From Candidatus Endomicrobiellum guadaloupense (lineage in GTDB: Bacteria > Elusimicrobiota > Endomicrobiia > Endomicrobiales > Endomicrobiaceae): a stretch of 41,185 nt of DNA. Numbering within the stretch: position 1 is the first letter of the stretch; each line of letters starts with the position of its first letter. Location: positions 1-41,185 of the forward strand of contig JAITJN010000058.1 in NCBI GenBank assembly GCA_031278895.1, read 5' to 3'. A program made the translations under genes and the position numbers. The notes below the pieces were generated by a model, which saw only the letters and a program-made list of their open reading frames with translations, was not told the origin of the DNA and searched no databases. Shown here piece by piece: positions 26,093 to 35,999 of this stretch.

Positions 26093-27331
26093 ATGATGAT
26101 AAGAAAATATCTTCTTTCTTTAATTGCTTTGTTGTTTTGTTGTTTATCTTTAAGTTATGCTAAAGATGATGTGTATTTGTCCTTATCTACATCAGTAAAG
26201 AAAAGATCTGATATTGCTATAGAGGACTTTACTGCTGCAGATAAAAATGCAACTTCAAGTAAATATGCAAAACTATTAAAAGATGTAATACAAAACGATC
26301 TTGTGCTTTCTAGATATTTCAATATAATGCCTGCAACGTCTGCATCAGTTCTTATTAGCGCTTTGGTATCTTCAAGTGTGGATAGTGTGACTATTGAATT
26401 TAAAATATTTGATGTTGAATCTGGTGGAATAATTTATAACGCAACATTTAAAGGAGAACTTTCTAATTACAGATATATAGCTCATGAAGTAAGTGATGAA
26501 GTAGTAAAAAGATTTATCGGAGATACAGGTATTGCGCAGACCAAGATAGTTTTTGTAAACAACAGTACAAAACATAAAGAGCTTTACATTATAGATTACG
26601 ACGGTTATAATATTCGCAGACTTACAAGAGACGACAAAATAAATATTCTTCCTAACTGGTCCCCAGAAGGCAAGATGATAATTTATACAAGTTATTTATA
26701 TAATAATCCCGACCTATTTTATTTAGATATTGCAAAAAACAGACGTGGAATTATTTCTAAATATCAAGGTTTAAATGCAACTGGTGTATTCTCTCCAGAC
26801 GGCAATAAAATACTGCTTACTCTTTCAAGAGGGAACTTTCCTAATTTATATCTTATAAATATCTCTGGGGAAATTTTACAGAAGTTAACAGCAGGTTCTT
26901 ATATAGATACAAGTCCATCTTTTGCTCCAAATGGACAAGAAATAGTTTTTATTTCAGACAGAGCAGGATATCCACAGCTTTACATAATGAATATTGATGG
27001 TGGAAATGTAAGAAGGCTGTCTACAAATGGTTTTTGCGACTCTCCATCATGGTCTCCAAAAGGCGATAAAATTGTTTTTACCATGAGGCAAGGTAAAGGG
27101 AATTATGATTTATATATTTATGATTTGCCAACAGCTAAAATAGTAAGACTTACAAATAACCAAGGTAAAAATGAAAATCCATCATGGTCTCCAGATGGTA
27201 GATTTGTAGCTTTTTGTTCAAGCAGGTCAGGTAAAAATGAAATTTATATTATGGCTATAGATGGCTCAGGTACGAGAAAACTTACAGAAATCCCAGGAAA
27301 TTCTTACACTCCTTCGTGGTCTCATGCTTAG
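26093..27331 (+). CDS. tolB: Tol-Pal system beta-propeller protein TolB
   Basis: TolB is the periplasmic partner of Pal. The signal peptide ends near LSYAKD. The N-terminal alpha/beta domain (about residues 25-155) includes IAIEDFTAADKNA and VLSRYFNIMPA. The C-terminal beta-propeller has repeated PD40 motifs: LPNWSPEGKMIIYTS, GVFSPDGNKILLT, PSFAPNGQEIVFISDRAG, PSWSPKGDKIVFTM and PSWSPDGRFVAFCSSRSG. Length 412 matches. It ends the pal-cpoB-tolA-tolB operon, 446 bases before dnaN; no clear terminator follows. Confidence 0.95.
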   Translation: MMIRKYLLSLIALLFCCLSLSYAKDDVYLSLSTSVKKRSDIAIEDFTAADKNATSSKYAKLLKDVIQNDLVLSRYFNIMPATSASVLISALVSSSVDSVTIEFKIFDVESGGIIYNATFKGELSNYRYIAHEVSDEVVKRFIGDTGIAQTKIVFVNNSTKHKELYIIDYDGYNIRRLTRDDKINILPNWSPEGKMIIYTSYLYNNPDLFYLDIAKNRRGIISKYQGLNATGVFSPDGNKILLTLSRGNFPNLYLINISGEILQKLTAGSYIDTSPSFAPNGQEIVFISDRAGYPQLYIMNIDGGNVRRLSTNGFCDSPSWSPKGDKIVFTMRQGKGNYDLYIYDLPTAKIVRLTNNQGKNENPSWSPDGRFVAFCSSRSGKNEIYIMAIDGSGTRKLTEIPGNSYTPSWSHA

Positions 27332-27534
27332 CTAAGTAACAACTTATCGGCAAATTCAACTCCTATGAGTCTTGTCTCACTTTCTTCTAGTTCAATATTT
27401 TCTCTTTTAGCTGCATCATTTAAAAATCTATCAAGGGAAATTTCTAACTGCTCAACAGTCGCATATTGTATCTCCGCAAAATCCAGTTGTATTAAGAGAA
27501 GTATAAAGTGAGGAGTTGAGAAGGAGAAAAACTT
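27328..27534 (-). pseudogene. C-terminal coding remnant beside tolB, unidentified
   Basis: On the minus strand an open frame without a start codon runs between a TGA and the stop at 27328-27330. Its last 50 residues (EIQYATVEQLEISLDRFLND, AAKRENIELEESETRLIGVE, FADKLLLS) have normal protein composition. It overlaps the tolB stop codon by 4 bases and faces tolB. I do not recognise it; it is not a DnaA piece. It could be the surviving 3' end of a gene lost from the origin region. Confidence 0.35.
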
Positions 27535-27609
27535 TCAGGATTTAATATGTAATAAACGCGTACAATAGTGTGCATACCTTTTCAAAAAATAGTATAATGC
27601 CTTTGTTAG

Positions 27610-27638
27610 TTGACATTATGGATAACTTTGATTATTTA
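27610..27638 (+). promoter_or_regulatory. Candidate promoter for dnaN
   Basis: TTGACA at 27610-27615 and TATTTA at 27633-27638 are separated by 17 bases, on the strand of dnaN. The elements overlap two of the DnaA-box-like 9-mers, so binding of an initiator would interfere with this promoter. The leader would be about 130 bases long. Confidence 0.4.
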
Positions 27639-27720
27639 TCAACATAATTATCATTTAAGCTTATTTAAAATTCTAGTTGATAAGTATGACTTTTTTCAAG
27701 CTATCTACAACTTATCAACA
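27617..27720. other. Origin-like cluster of DnaA-box-like 9-mers
   Basis: Within 104 very AT-rich bases there are five near matches to the DnaA box TTATCCACA: TTATCCATA on the minus strand at 27617-27625, TTATCAACA at 27636-27644, TTATCAACT on the minus strand at 27675-27683, CTATCTACA at 27701-27709 and a second TTATCAACA at 27712-27720. Three differ from the consensus by one or two bases, and two are identical to each other. The cluster sits immediately upstream of dnaN, where many bacteria have oriC, but dnaA itself is missing. Part of a replication origin is the likeliest reading; AT-rich DNA can give such matches by chance. Confidence 0.55.
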
Positions 27721-27777
27721 ATATACAAAACACTATTATAACTAAATCTATTTTTTTATAAAACAAGGGAGGAATAG

Positions 27778-28908
27778 ATGAGAGTACTTTGTGGAAAAGA
27801 AGAACTTATTAGAGGAATACAGACAATAACACCAATAGCTTCATCTAAAAGTACGCTTCCAGTTCTTTCTAACTTTTTATTTTATACTGAAAACGGAAAA
27901 ATAAAACTTTCTTCTACAGATCTAGAAATTGCTGTTAAATGCTACATTAAAGGGGAAATTTTAGAAGATGGCGGTATTACTATACCTGCTAAAAGATTTG
28001 CTGATATCATCAAAGAATTGCTTTCTGAAAGCGAAATAGAAATTCGTTCTGACGAATCTAATCAGATTAATATATCTTCAGGAAAATCTAAGTTTAACCT
28101 TATGGGTATATCTAAAACTGAATATCCTGTAATACCTGATTTTCCAAGTGAGAATAACTTCATTATCAAAAGGGATCTTTTAGCTTCTATGCTTAAAAAG
28201 ACTATATTTGCTGTATCTAAAGACTCTCAGAGATATGTTTTAAACGGCGTATACTTCATTTTAGAAGAGAATATTTTAAAGATGGCAGCTACCGATGGCA
28301 GAAGACTTGCTTATATAACTACAAATAGAGTAAACAGTATTAAACCGCAAGCAAAAATAAAAGTTATCGTACCAACAAAAGCAGTAACAGAGATATTAAG
28401 ACTTCTTTCATCGGATATAAAATCTGAAGATATAAAGGTAGGGATAACAGGTAACCAAATAGCTTTGGAAATAGAAGATATAACATTCCTTTCAACGCTT
28501 ATAGAAGGCATATTTCCAAATTATGAGCAGGTAATACCAAAAACATCTGAAATAAAGGTCAAATTAAACGTAAAAAATACGTTAACTGCTGTAAAGCAGA
28601 TGGCTCTTTTAACTGTAGATAAAATATCTTCAGATAGATCTTCAGCTGTTAAATTTTATTTTAATTCAAACATTTTAAGGATTTCAGCTTCAACAGCAGG
28701 GCTTGGATCTGGGGAAGTTGAACTTGACATAGACTATAAAGATGAACCTACAGAAATAAATTTTAATCCTCATTTTGTAAGGGAAGTACTTCAAAATGTT
28801 GATGAAGAGTCAATAATATTTGAGTTTAAAAACTCTCTTAACCCAGCCACTATAGTGCCTGAAAAAGATAAGAGTTATCTATGCGTTGTAATGCCAATGA
28901 GAGTATAA
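27778..28908 (+). CDS. dnaN: DNA polymerase III sliding clamp (beta subunit)
   Basis: DnaN is the ring-shaped processivity clamp of the replicative polymerase. The 376-residue protein has the three-domain clamp pattern: GIQTITPIASSKSTLPVLSN in domain 1, VSKDSQRYVLNGVYF and KMAATDGRRLAY in domain 2, and a C-terminal YLCVVMPMRV that matches the clamp end. A GGGAGGA ribosome binding site is well placed before the ATG. It starts the dnaN-DUF721-gyrB-gyrA group and is preceded by an origin-like region rather than by dnaA. Confidence 0.97.
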   Translation: MRVLCGKEELIRGIQTITPIASSKSTLPVLSNFLFYTENGKIKLSSTDLEIAVKCYIKGEILEDGGITIPAKRFADIIKELLSESEIEIRSDESNQINISSGKSKFNLMGISKTEYPVIPDFPSENNFIIKRDLLASMLKKTIFAVSKDSQRYVLNGVYFILEENILKMAATDGRRLAYITTNRVNSIKPQAKIKVIVPTKAVTEILRLLSSDIKSEDIKVGITGNQIALEIEDITFLSTLIEGIFPNYEQVIPKTSEIKVKLNVKNTLTAVKQMALLTVDKISSDRSSAVKFYFNSNILRISASTAGLGSGEVELDIDYKDEPTEINFNPHFVREVLQNVDEESIIFEFKNSLNPATIVPEKDKSYLCVVMPMRV

Positions 28909-28910
28909 AT

Positions 28911-29186
28911 ATGTCTTGGACTAAAGCAAGTGAAATAGTAGAACTTCTTAGAAAAAGGGTTGGTTTAGAAGAAGAATTTTTTACTGTTGAGCGTGTTTGG
29001 AGCAAAGAAGTAGGAATAGAAAGCATTAGTCTTACTGGCTATAAAAACGGAACTATATTTGCAAAGACACAGAGTTCTGTTGCTGTAAGTGAGCTTAATT
29101 TTAGTAAAAAGAAGATAATAAATAAAATAAATCAGTATATTGGCAGCGCAAAGATAAAAGATATCAAAGTAAAAATAGAAGTTTGA
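28911..29186 (+). CDS. dciA: DUF721/DciA family protein, probable replicative helicase loader
   Basis: The 91-residue protein matches DUF721: WTKASEIVELLRKRVGL at the start, VERVWSKEVG, and GTIFAKTQSSVAVSELNFSK followed by KKIINKINQYIG. DUF721 proteins include DciA, which helps load DnaB in bacteria without DnaC or DnaI. Position between dnaN and gyrB, in place of recF, is usual for the family. A longer frame from 28881 is possible, but the ATG at 28911, two bases after the dnaN stop, gives the family N-terminus, so I use it. The helicase-loader role is inferred from the family. Confidence 0.8.
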   Translation: MSWTKASEIVELLRKRVGLEEEFFTVERVWSKEVGIESISLTGYKNGTIFAKTQSSVAVSELNFSKKKIINKINQYIGSAKIKDIKVKIEV

Positions 29187-29218
29187 TCAAACTTCTATCA
29201 CTTGTTGGCAATCTATAG

Positions 29219-31738
<2,520 letters not shown>

Positions 31739-31744
31739 TTCGCG

Positions 31745-31757
31745 CTTGGCAAAGAAA
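31745..31757 (+). repeat. Left arm of an inverted repeat flanking the small gene between gyrB and gyrA
   Basis: CTTGGCAAAGAAA is matched exactly by the reverse complement of 32193-32205. The match continues less perfectly inwards (ATGCGTACT against TATACGCTACT). It begins 7 bases after the gyrB stop codon. Confidence 0.7.
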
Positions 31758-31785
31758 ATGCGTACTAAAAATGAGGTGGTTGAGT

Positions 31786-32166
31786 ATGATTAAAGTAAAT
31801 GTGTTATTTGTATCTGTGTTGATGTTTGTCGCTGTTAGTTGTATAGCTCAAACTACATTTAAAGTTGGAATGTATCAAGATGGTGAGTATGAGTTAATAG
31901 AAAAACGAGATGGTAGTGGTGTAGATGGACTTACTTTAACAGAACTATTGCTTAGATCAACTGAGAATGAAAGAGCCATTAGAGCAGCTAATATACTGAG
32001 GACATCTATAGACCTACGTAATGCTGGGCACAATATACTAGCAAATGGTATGCAGCGTTTTTTGGGAATATATATGATGTTTATTAGTATGAATGGAGAA
32101 GATCATCTTCCGATACTAAATACGTCTATACTAGAAGAACGAAATGCTATCGAAATGTTACCATAA
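31786..32166 (+). CDS. Small exported protein of unknown function between gyrB and gyrA
   Basis: The N-terminus MIKVNVLFVSVLMFVAVSC is a signal peptide, with cleavage likely near IAQ or lipidation at the Cys. The mature part (about 105 residues) is acidic and helical, with DGLTLTELLLRSTENERAIR and AANILRTSIDLRNAGHNILA. No family was recognised. An ATG at 31771 is also in frame, but GAGGTGG lies just before the ATG at 31786, so that start is preferred. The gene interrupts the usual gyrB-gyrA pairing and is bounded by a 13-base perfect inverted repeat, which suggests it arrived as a cassette. Confidence 0.7.
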   Translation: MIKVNVLFVSVLMFVAVSCIAQTTFKVGMYQDGEYELIEKRDGSGVDGLTLTELLLRSTENERAIRAANILRTSIDLRNAGHNILANGMQRFLGIYMMFISMNGEDHLPILNTSILEERNAIEMLP

Positions 32167-32192
32167 AACTTAAATATAAAAAGTAGCGTATA

Positions 32193-32205
32193 TTTCTTTG
32201 CCAAG
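32193..32205 (-). repeat. Right arm of the inverted repeat
   Basis: TTTCTTTGCCAAG is the exact reverse complement of 31745-31757. Together the arms enclose 461 bases holding one gene. No target-site duplication is obvious outside the arms. They could also act as a stem near the 3' end of the transcript. Confidence 0.7.
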
Positions 32206-32220
32206 TTAAATAGGTACTAA

Positions 32221-32270
32221 TATATAAAGTAAAAAAAAGCAAGAAAGAAATGTGTTTAGATTCTCAAGAG
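32221..32270 (+). repeat. Duplicated 50-base fragment of gyrB
   Basis: About 45 of 50 bases match gyrB 30891-30940, starting TATATAAAGTAAAAAAAAG. In the matching frame it still reads [17 protein letters not shown], against [17 protein letters not shown] in GyrB, and then meets stops. It begins 15 bases after the right arm of the inverted repeat. It is a non-functional copy. Confidence 0.8.
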
Positions 32271-32566
32271 GATAAAAGATTTTACAATAAATGATGAATT
32301 GTTAAAAAATAATTCTGAAAAAGATATATTTTGAAAAATTAGTTAGATCGTATTATGGATATTAAGAAGCAGTGAAAAAAAGATTACACTTTGATGTAGA
32401 ACATCAAGAGATATATCGTTGGGATAAGAACAATGATGAAAGTATTAAAAAATTTCAAAATGATCTAATGGAAAAAATTAAAACGGTTTTATTAAAAGAG
32501 TATCGTTTGTACTAAAAAGCTAAAGCCATAGTTGTTTACAAAGAATACAAAACCAAGAGGATAAAA
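32271..32566. other. Degraded spacer before gyrA
   Basis: The stretch continues from the gyrB fragment, with a GATAAAA-TTTAC pattern that weakly resembles gyrB near 31027. It also contains a GTG-started frame of 47 codons (32372-32515) listed separately. It ends with the GAGGA ribosome binding site of gyrA. No terminator and no clear promoter were seen. Confidence 0.5.
32372..32515 (+). pseudogene. Short open frame before gyrA, possible C-terminal gene fragment
   Basis: A GTG-started frame gives KKRLHFDVEHQEIYRWDKNN and then KKFQNDLMEKIKTVLLKEYR with a stop at 32513-32515. Composition looks protein-like, but there is no ribosome binding site and it lies in clearly damaged DNA. I do not recognise a family. 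It is more likely a fragment than a gene. Confidence 0.25.
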
Positions 32567-35110
32567 ATGCCAAAAGATAAAGACGAGAACTTACAAGATT
32601 TAAAATCTTTAGCTCCTATTGCAAGTATTGTTCCAAGAAATATTGAAGATGAAATGCGAACTTCTTACATAGATTACGCTATGAGTGTAATTGTAGGAAG
32701 AGCTTTGCCTGATGTACGCGATGGACTGAAGCCTGTTCATAGAAGAATACTGTATGCTATGAAGGAAATGGGTTTAAAGCATAACACAGCCTATAAAAAA
32801 TCTGCAAGAGTTGTTGGAGACGTTTTGGGTAAATATCATCCTCATGGGGACTCTGCGGTTTACGGTGCTGTAGTAAGAATGGCACAAGATTTTTCTTTAA
32901 GATATCCGATGATTGACGGGCAAGGCAACTTTGGAAGCATAGATGGAGATTTTGCTGCAGCTATGCGTTATACTGAAGTAAGAATGGACTTAATCACTGA
33001 AGAGATGTTAGCTGATTTGGATAAAAATACAGTTGATTTTATACCTAATTATGACGGTTCTTTAAAAGAGCCTTTAATCCTTCCTTCAAAACTTCCGAGT
33101 CTTTTAATCAATGGGTCGTCTGGTATTGCTGTAGGCATGGCAACTAATATTCCTACTCACAACATAAGTGAAATCTGCGATGGGTTGATTGCTTTAATAG
33201 ATGACGAAGATTTGCCTGTATCAGAACTTGTAAAATATATTAAAGGACCTGACTTTCCTACAGGCGCTATAATCCTTGGTAAGAGCGGGATAAAAGATTA
33301 TATGGAAAAAGGCAGAGGATCTGTAAAAATGAGAGCCAAAGCTGAAATAGAGGAAGCTAAAAATGGTAGAGAATCTATAATAGTAAATGAAATTCCTTAT
33401 CAAGTAAATAAGGCAAATCTTATAACTTCAATAGCTGATTTGGTAAAAGATAAAAAGATTGACGGCATTTCTGATCTGCGTGATGAATCTGACCGTGATG
33501 GTATAAGAATTGTTATAGAGCTAAAAAGGGATGCAAATGCTCAAGTTGTTTTAAACCAGCTTTATAAACATACTCAAATGCAGGTTTCTTTTGGCGTTAT
33601 AATGCTTGCTCTTGTAAACAATAGACCTAGAGTAATGAATATAAAAGAAATTTTGATTCATCATATTGAGCATAGAAAAGTAGTTATAACAAGAAGAACA
33701 AAATTTGACCTTCAAAAAGCTGAAGCAAGAGCACATGTATTAGAAGGTTTGAAAATAGCCATAGATAATATTGACGCTATTATTAAGATAATAAAAGAAT
33801 CACCTGATGAAGATGTGGCTCGTGCAGGTCTTATGACTAAATTCCGTTTAACGAAAGTTCAAGCTGAAGCTATCTTGGAAATGAAGATTCGCCAGCTTAC
33901 AGGCCTAAAGAGAAAAGAAATTGATGAAGAATATTTGGAAACCATAAAACTTATAGAACAGCTTCGCTCAATTTTAGCAGATTCTAAGAAAATTCTTTCA
34001 ATAATAAAAGAAGAAACTAGTGAAATAAGAAAAAAGCACGGTGACAAGAGAAGAACACAAATACAAGCTGCTGAAGCTGACTTTAATATTGAAGATTTAA
34101 TTCAAGAAGAAGAAGTTGCAGTAACAATGTCCCATGCAGGATATATTAAACGCATACCTCTTGATACTTACAAAGCTCAACATAGAGGTGGACGTGGAAT
34201 AACCGCTATGAATACTAAAGAAGAAGATTTTGTTGAAAATTTGTTTATTACAAGTTCTCATGCTTATATGCTCTTCTTTACTACAAGAGGAAGGCTCTAT
34301 TGGACAAGGGTTTACGAAATTCCAGAAGGTGCAAGGGCATCAAAAGGGAAAGCTATTGTAAATCTCTTACAGTTGCAAGGAACTGAGGAAAAGATTACAG
34401 CTGCAATTCCTATTAAATCATTTAATCCTAAAGAGATTAGAGATGAATACTTGTTAATGTGTACAAGAAACGGAACTATTAAGAAAATTGCCTTAGATGA
34501 ATTTACAAACCCAAGAAAGGGTGGCATAATAGCTATTAAACTTGAAGATGGCGACATCTTGACGCAAGTAAAAGCTATAGAGAAAAATCCTGAAGTTATA
34601 ATCGCTACGAAGAAAGGGGTAGCAATAAGATTTAAAGAAAGCGATGTACGTGCGATAGGGCGTAATGGTATGGGCGTAAACGGAATTTCTCTAGAGAAAG
34701 ATGATGAAGTTATAGGTATGGAAGTACTTTCTCCAAATGATGTTTTCTTATCAGTTTCTGAAAATGGGTATGGAAAGAGAACTGAAGTTGGTAAGTATCG
34801 TTTGCAAAAGAGAGCAGGACATGGTGTAATTAACATGCAGGCCACAGACAGAAATGGAAATGTTATAGGCATTAAAAAAGCAAACGATGGGGAGATTATG
34901 ATTATGACACAAAATGGAATAACTATAAGACTTCGAGTAAACAGCATTTCTGTAATAGGAAGAAATACTCAAGGAGTAAGACTCGTAAAGCTTGGTGATG
35001 GCGACAAAGTTGCAGCTATTGCAAGTGTTGTAAAAGATGATACAGAAGGGATTGAAGTTCAAGATGCTGTAGAAAAAGCAAAAGACGAAGAAGGTAAAGA
35101 AAAAGAATAG
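32567..35110 (+). CDS. gyrA: DNA gyrase subunit A
   Basis: GyrA breaks and rejoins DNA. The winged-helix domain holds [20 protein letters not shown], the [10 protein letters not shown] loop of the quinolone region near residues 91-100 (with the wild-type Ser), and RYTEVRM with catalytic Tyr135. The C-terminal beta-pinwheel carries the GyrA box QHRGGRG near residue 540, which distinguishes gyrase from topoisomerase IV, and repeated blade motifs such as [14 protein letters not shown] and [12 protein letters not shown]. Length 847 is normal. GAGGA precedes the ATG. A hairpin terminator follows the stop. Confidence 0.97.
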   Translation: MPKDKDENLQDLKSLAPIASIVPRNIEDEMRTSYIDYAMSVIVGRALPDVRDGLKPVHRRILYAMKEMGLKHNTAYKKSARVVGDVLGKYHPHGDSAVYGAVVRMAQDFSLRYPMIDGQGNFGSIDGDFAAAMRYTEVRMDLITEEMLADLDKNTVDFIPNYDGSLKEPLILPSKLPSLLINGSSGIAVGMATNIPTHNISEICDGLIALIDDEDLPVSELVKYIKGPDFPTGAIILGKSGIKDYMEKGRGSVKMRAKAEIEEAKNGRESIIVNEIPYQVNKANLITSIADLVKDKKIDGISDLRDESDRDGIRIVIELKRDANAQVVLNQLYKHTQMQVSFGVIMLALVNNRPRVMNIKEILIHHIEHRKVVITRRTKFDLQKAEARAHVLEGLKIAIDNIDAIIKIIKESPDEDVARAGLMTKFRLTKVQAEAILEMKIRQLTGLKRKEIDEEYLETIKLIEQLRSILADSKKILSIIKEETSEIRKKHGDKRRTQIQAAEADFNIEDLIQEEEVAVTMSHAGYIKRIPLDTYKAQHRGGRGITAMNTKEEDFVENLFITSSHAYMLFFTTRGRLYWTRVYEIPEGARASKGKAIVNLLQLQGTEEKITAAIPIKSFNPKEIRDEYLLMCTRNGTIKKIALDEFTNPRKGGIIAIKLEDGDILTQVKAIEKNPEVIIATKKGVAIRFKESDVRAIGRNGMGVNGISLEKDDEVIGMEVLSPNDVFLSVSENGYGKRTEVGKYRLQKRAGHGVINMQATDRNGNVIGIKKANDGEIMIMTQNGITIRLRVNSISVIGRNTQGVRLVKLGDGDKVAAIASVVKDDTEGIEVQDAVEKAKDEEGKEKE

Positions 35111-35121
35111 TTAATTACAAA

Positions 35122-35152
35122 AAGTCTTCGATAAAAATCGGAGGCTTTTTTG
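35122..35152 (+). terminator. Rho-independent terminator after gyrA
   Basis: AAGTCTTCGAT and ATCGGAGGCTT form an 11-bp stem with three G-T pairs and an AAAA loop, followed by a T-run. It starts 12 bases after the gyrA stop and closes the plus-strand replication group. Confidence 0.85.
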
Positions 35153-35208
35153 TTTTTTATGTTTATAACAAGAAAAAAATAAATACATCAAATATGTTGA
35201 AAAAATAT

Positions 35209-35243
35209 GAAAGAGGTCTGCGGATATTTTGCAAACCTCTTTC
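35209..35243 (-). terminator. Terminator of the minus-strand exported-protein gene
   Basis: GAAAGAGGT and ACCTCTTTC form a 9-bp stem with a 17-base loop. On the minus strand it is followed by ATATTTTTTC. It lies 38 bases past the stop of the gene at 35282 and faces the gyrA terminator. Confidence 0.7.
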
Positions 35244-35281
35244 ATCAGACTGGTCAAGTTAATGTAAACGTAGGTTAATAA

Positions 35282-35635
35282 TTAGTTCCCTTCTACAAGC
35301 CTGTTAGATGCATCATTATGTCTAGTGATTGCGTCTTTAAGATCGGACTTTACTTGTTCCAAAAAGTCTCGTGCTTTGTCTATCTTAGCAGTGGAGGAGG
35401 TCACTACTTGCAAAAAATCTTTTCTAGAACTTGAGCTTAAGAACGCTAATTTAGATCTAATAGAAACGTCAGCATTATTAAGTTGCGTAAATGCTTGAGT
35501 TAAACGGGCTTTTTGTTCTAGAACATCACAAAGTGTTATGTAGAATGTATCCTCAGGAGTTACAAGCTGAGCAAAAGTATTCAAACAAAAACAAAAAACA
35601 AACATGACAGACAAACCAAGTACAACTTTTTTCAT
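35282..35635 (-). CDS. Small exported helical protein
   Basis: A signal peptide (MKKVVLGLSVMFVFCFCL, cleavage likely after TFAQ) is followed by about 94 residues of predicted helix, with LEQKARLTQAFTQLNNADVS and KIDKARDFLEQVKSDLKDAI. No family was recognised. An AGGAGA ribosome binding site precedes the ATG and a terminator follows, so it is a single-gene transcript. It resembles the coiled-coil exported protein at 1.2 kb in type, not in sequence. Location is probably periplasmic. Confidence 0.75.
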   Translation of the reverse strand: MKKVVLGLSVMFVFCFCLNTFAQLVTPEDTFYITLCDVLEQKARLTQAFTQLNNADVSIRSKLAFLSSSSRKDFLQVVTSSTAKIDKARDFLEQVKSDLKDAITRHNDASNRLVEGN

Positions 35636-35999
35636 AAAATCTCTTCTCCTTTTTTACATGACCAGTCTATGTTTGAGAGTGTTTTATTATAGTTTTGAAG
35701 TTTGAAAATAACATAACAATTAAAATATTGTATAAAATATAACTGAATCTGTGTGAAAATTATTGATAAATTTCAAAATATTATTTAAGCTTCTTGTCTA
35801 TAGGGTTACAACTTGAAACTATAAAATTTGAGAAAAACGGAATCTATTAATCACTAGGGTCAAACAAAATAGATGTGACCCTTTTTATGAAGAAGAATCG
35901 ATTTATTCTTTTCTTTTAACTAATTTCATGGCCTTTATCATTTTCTATTTTTAAGTGAGTTGGTGAAGAGGCCGTTGGTATTTTAGGCTTTGCAGAAAA
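35636..35999. other. Gene-free stretch with an orphan hairpin
   Basis: The stretch has no open frame that I can support. It holds the promoter region of the exported-protein gene and, at 35856-35886, a hairpin AGGGTCA...TGACCCT followed by TTTTT on the plus strand. That looks like a terminator, yet no plus-strand gene precedes it. It may be the only trace of a deleted gene. No terminator was identified for the permease run ending at 36000. Confidence 0.5.

Noticed and set aside
34312-34947. 211-codon open frame antisense to gyrA
   Set aside because: It is a shadow of the conserved gyrA reading frame, with no ribosome binding site and no protein-like motifs.
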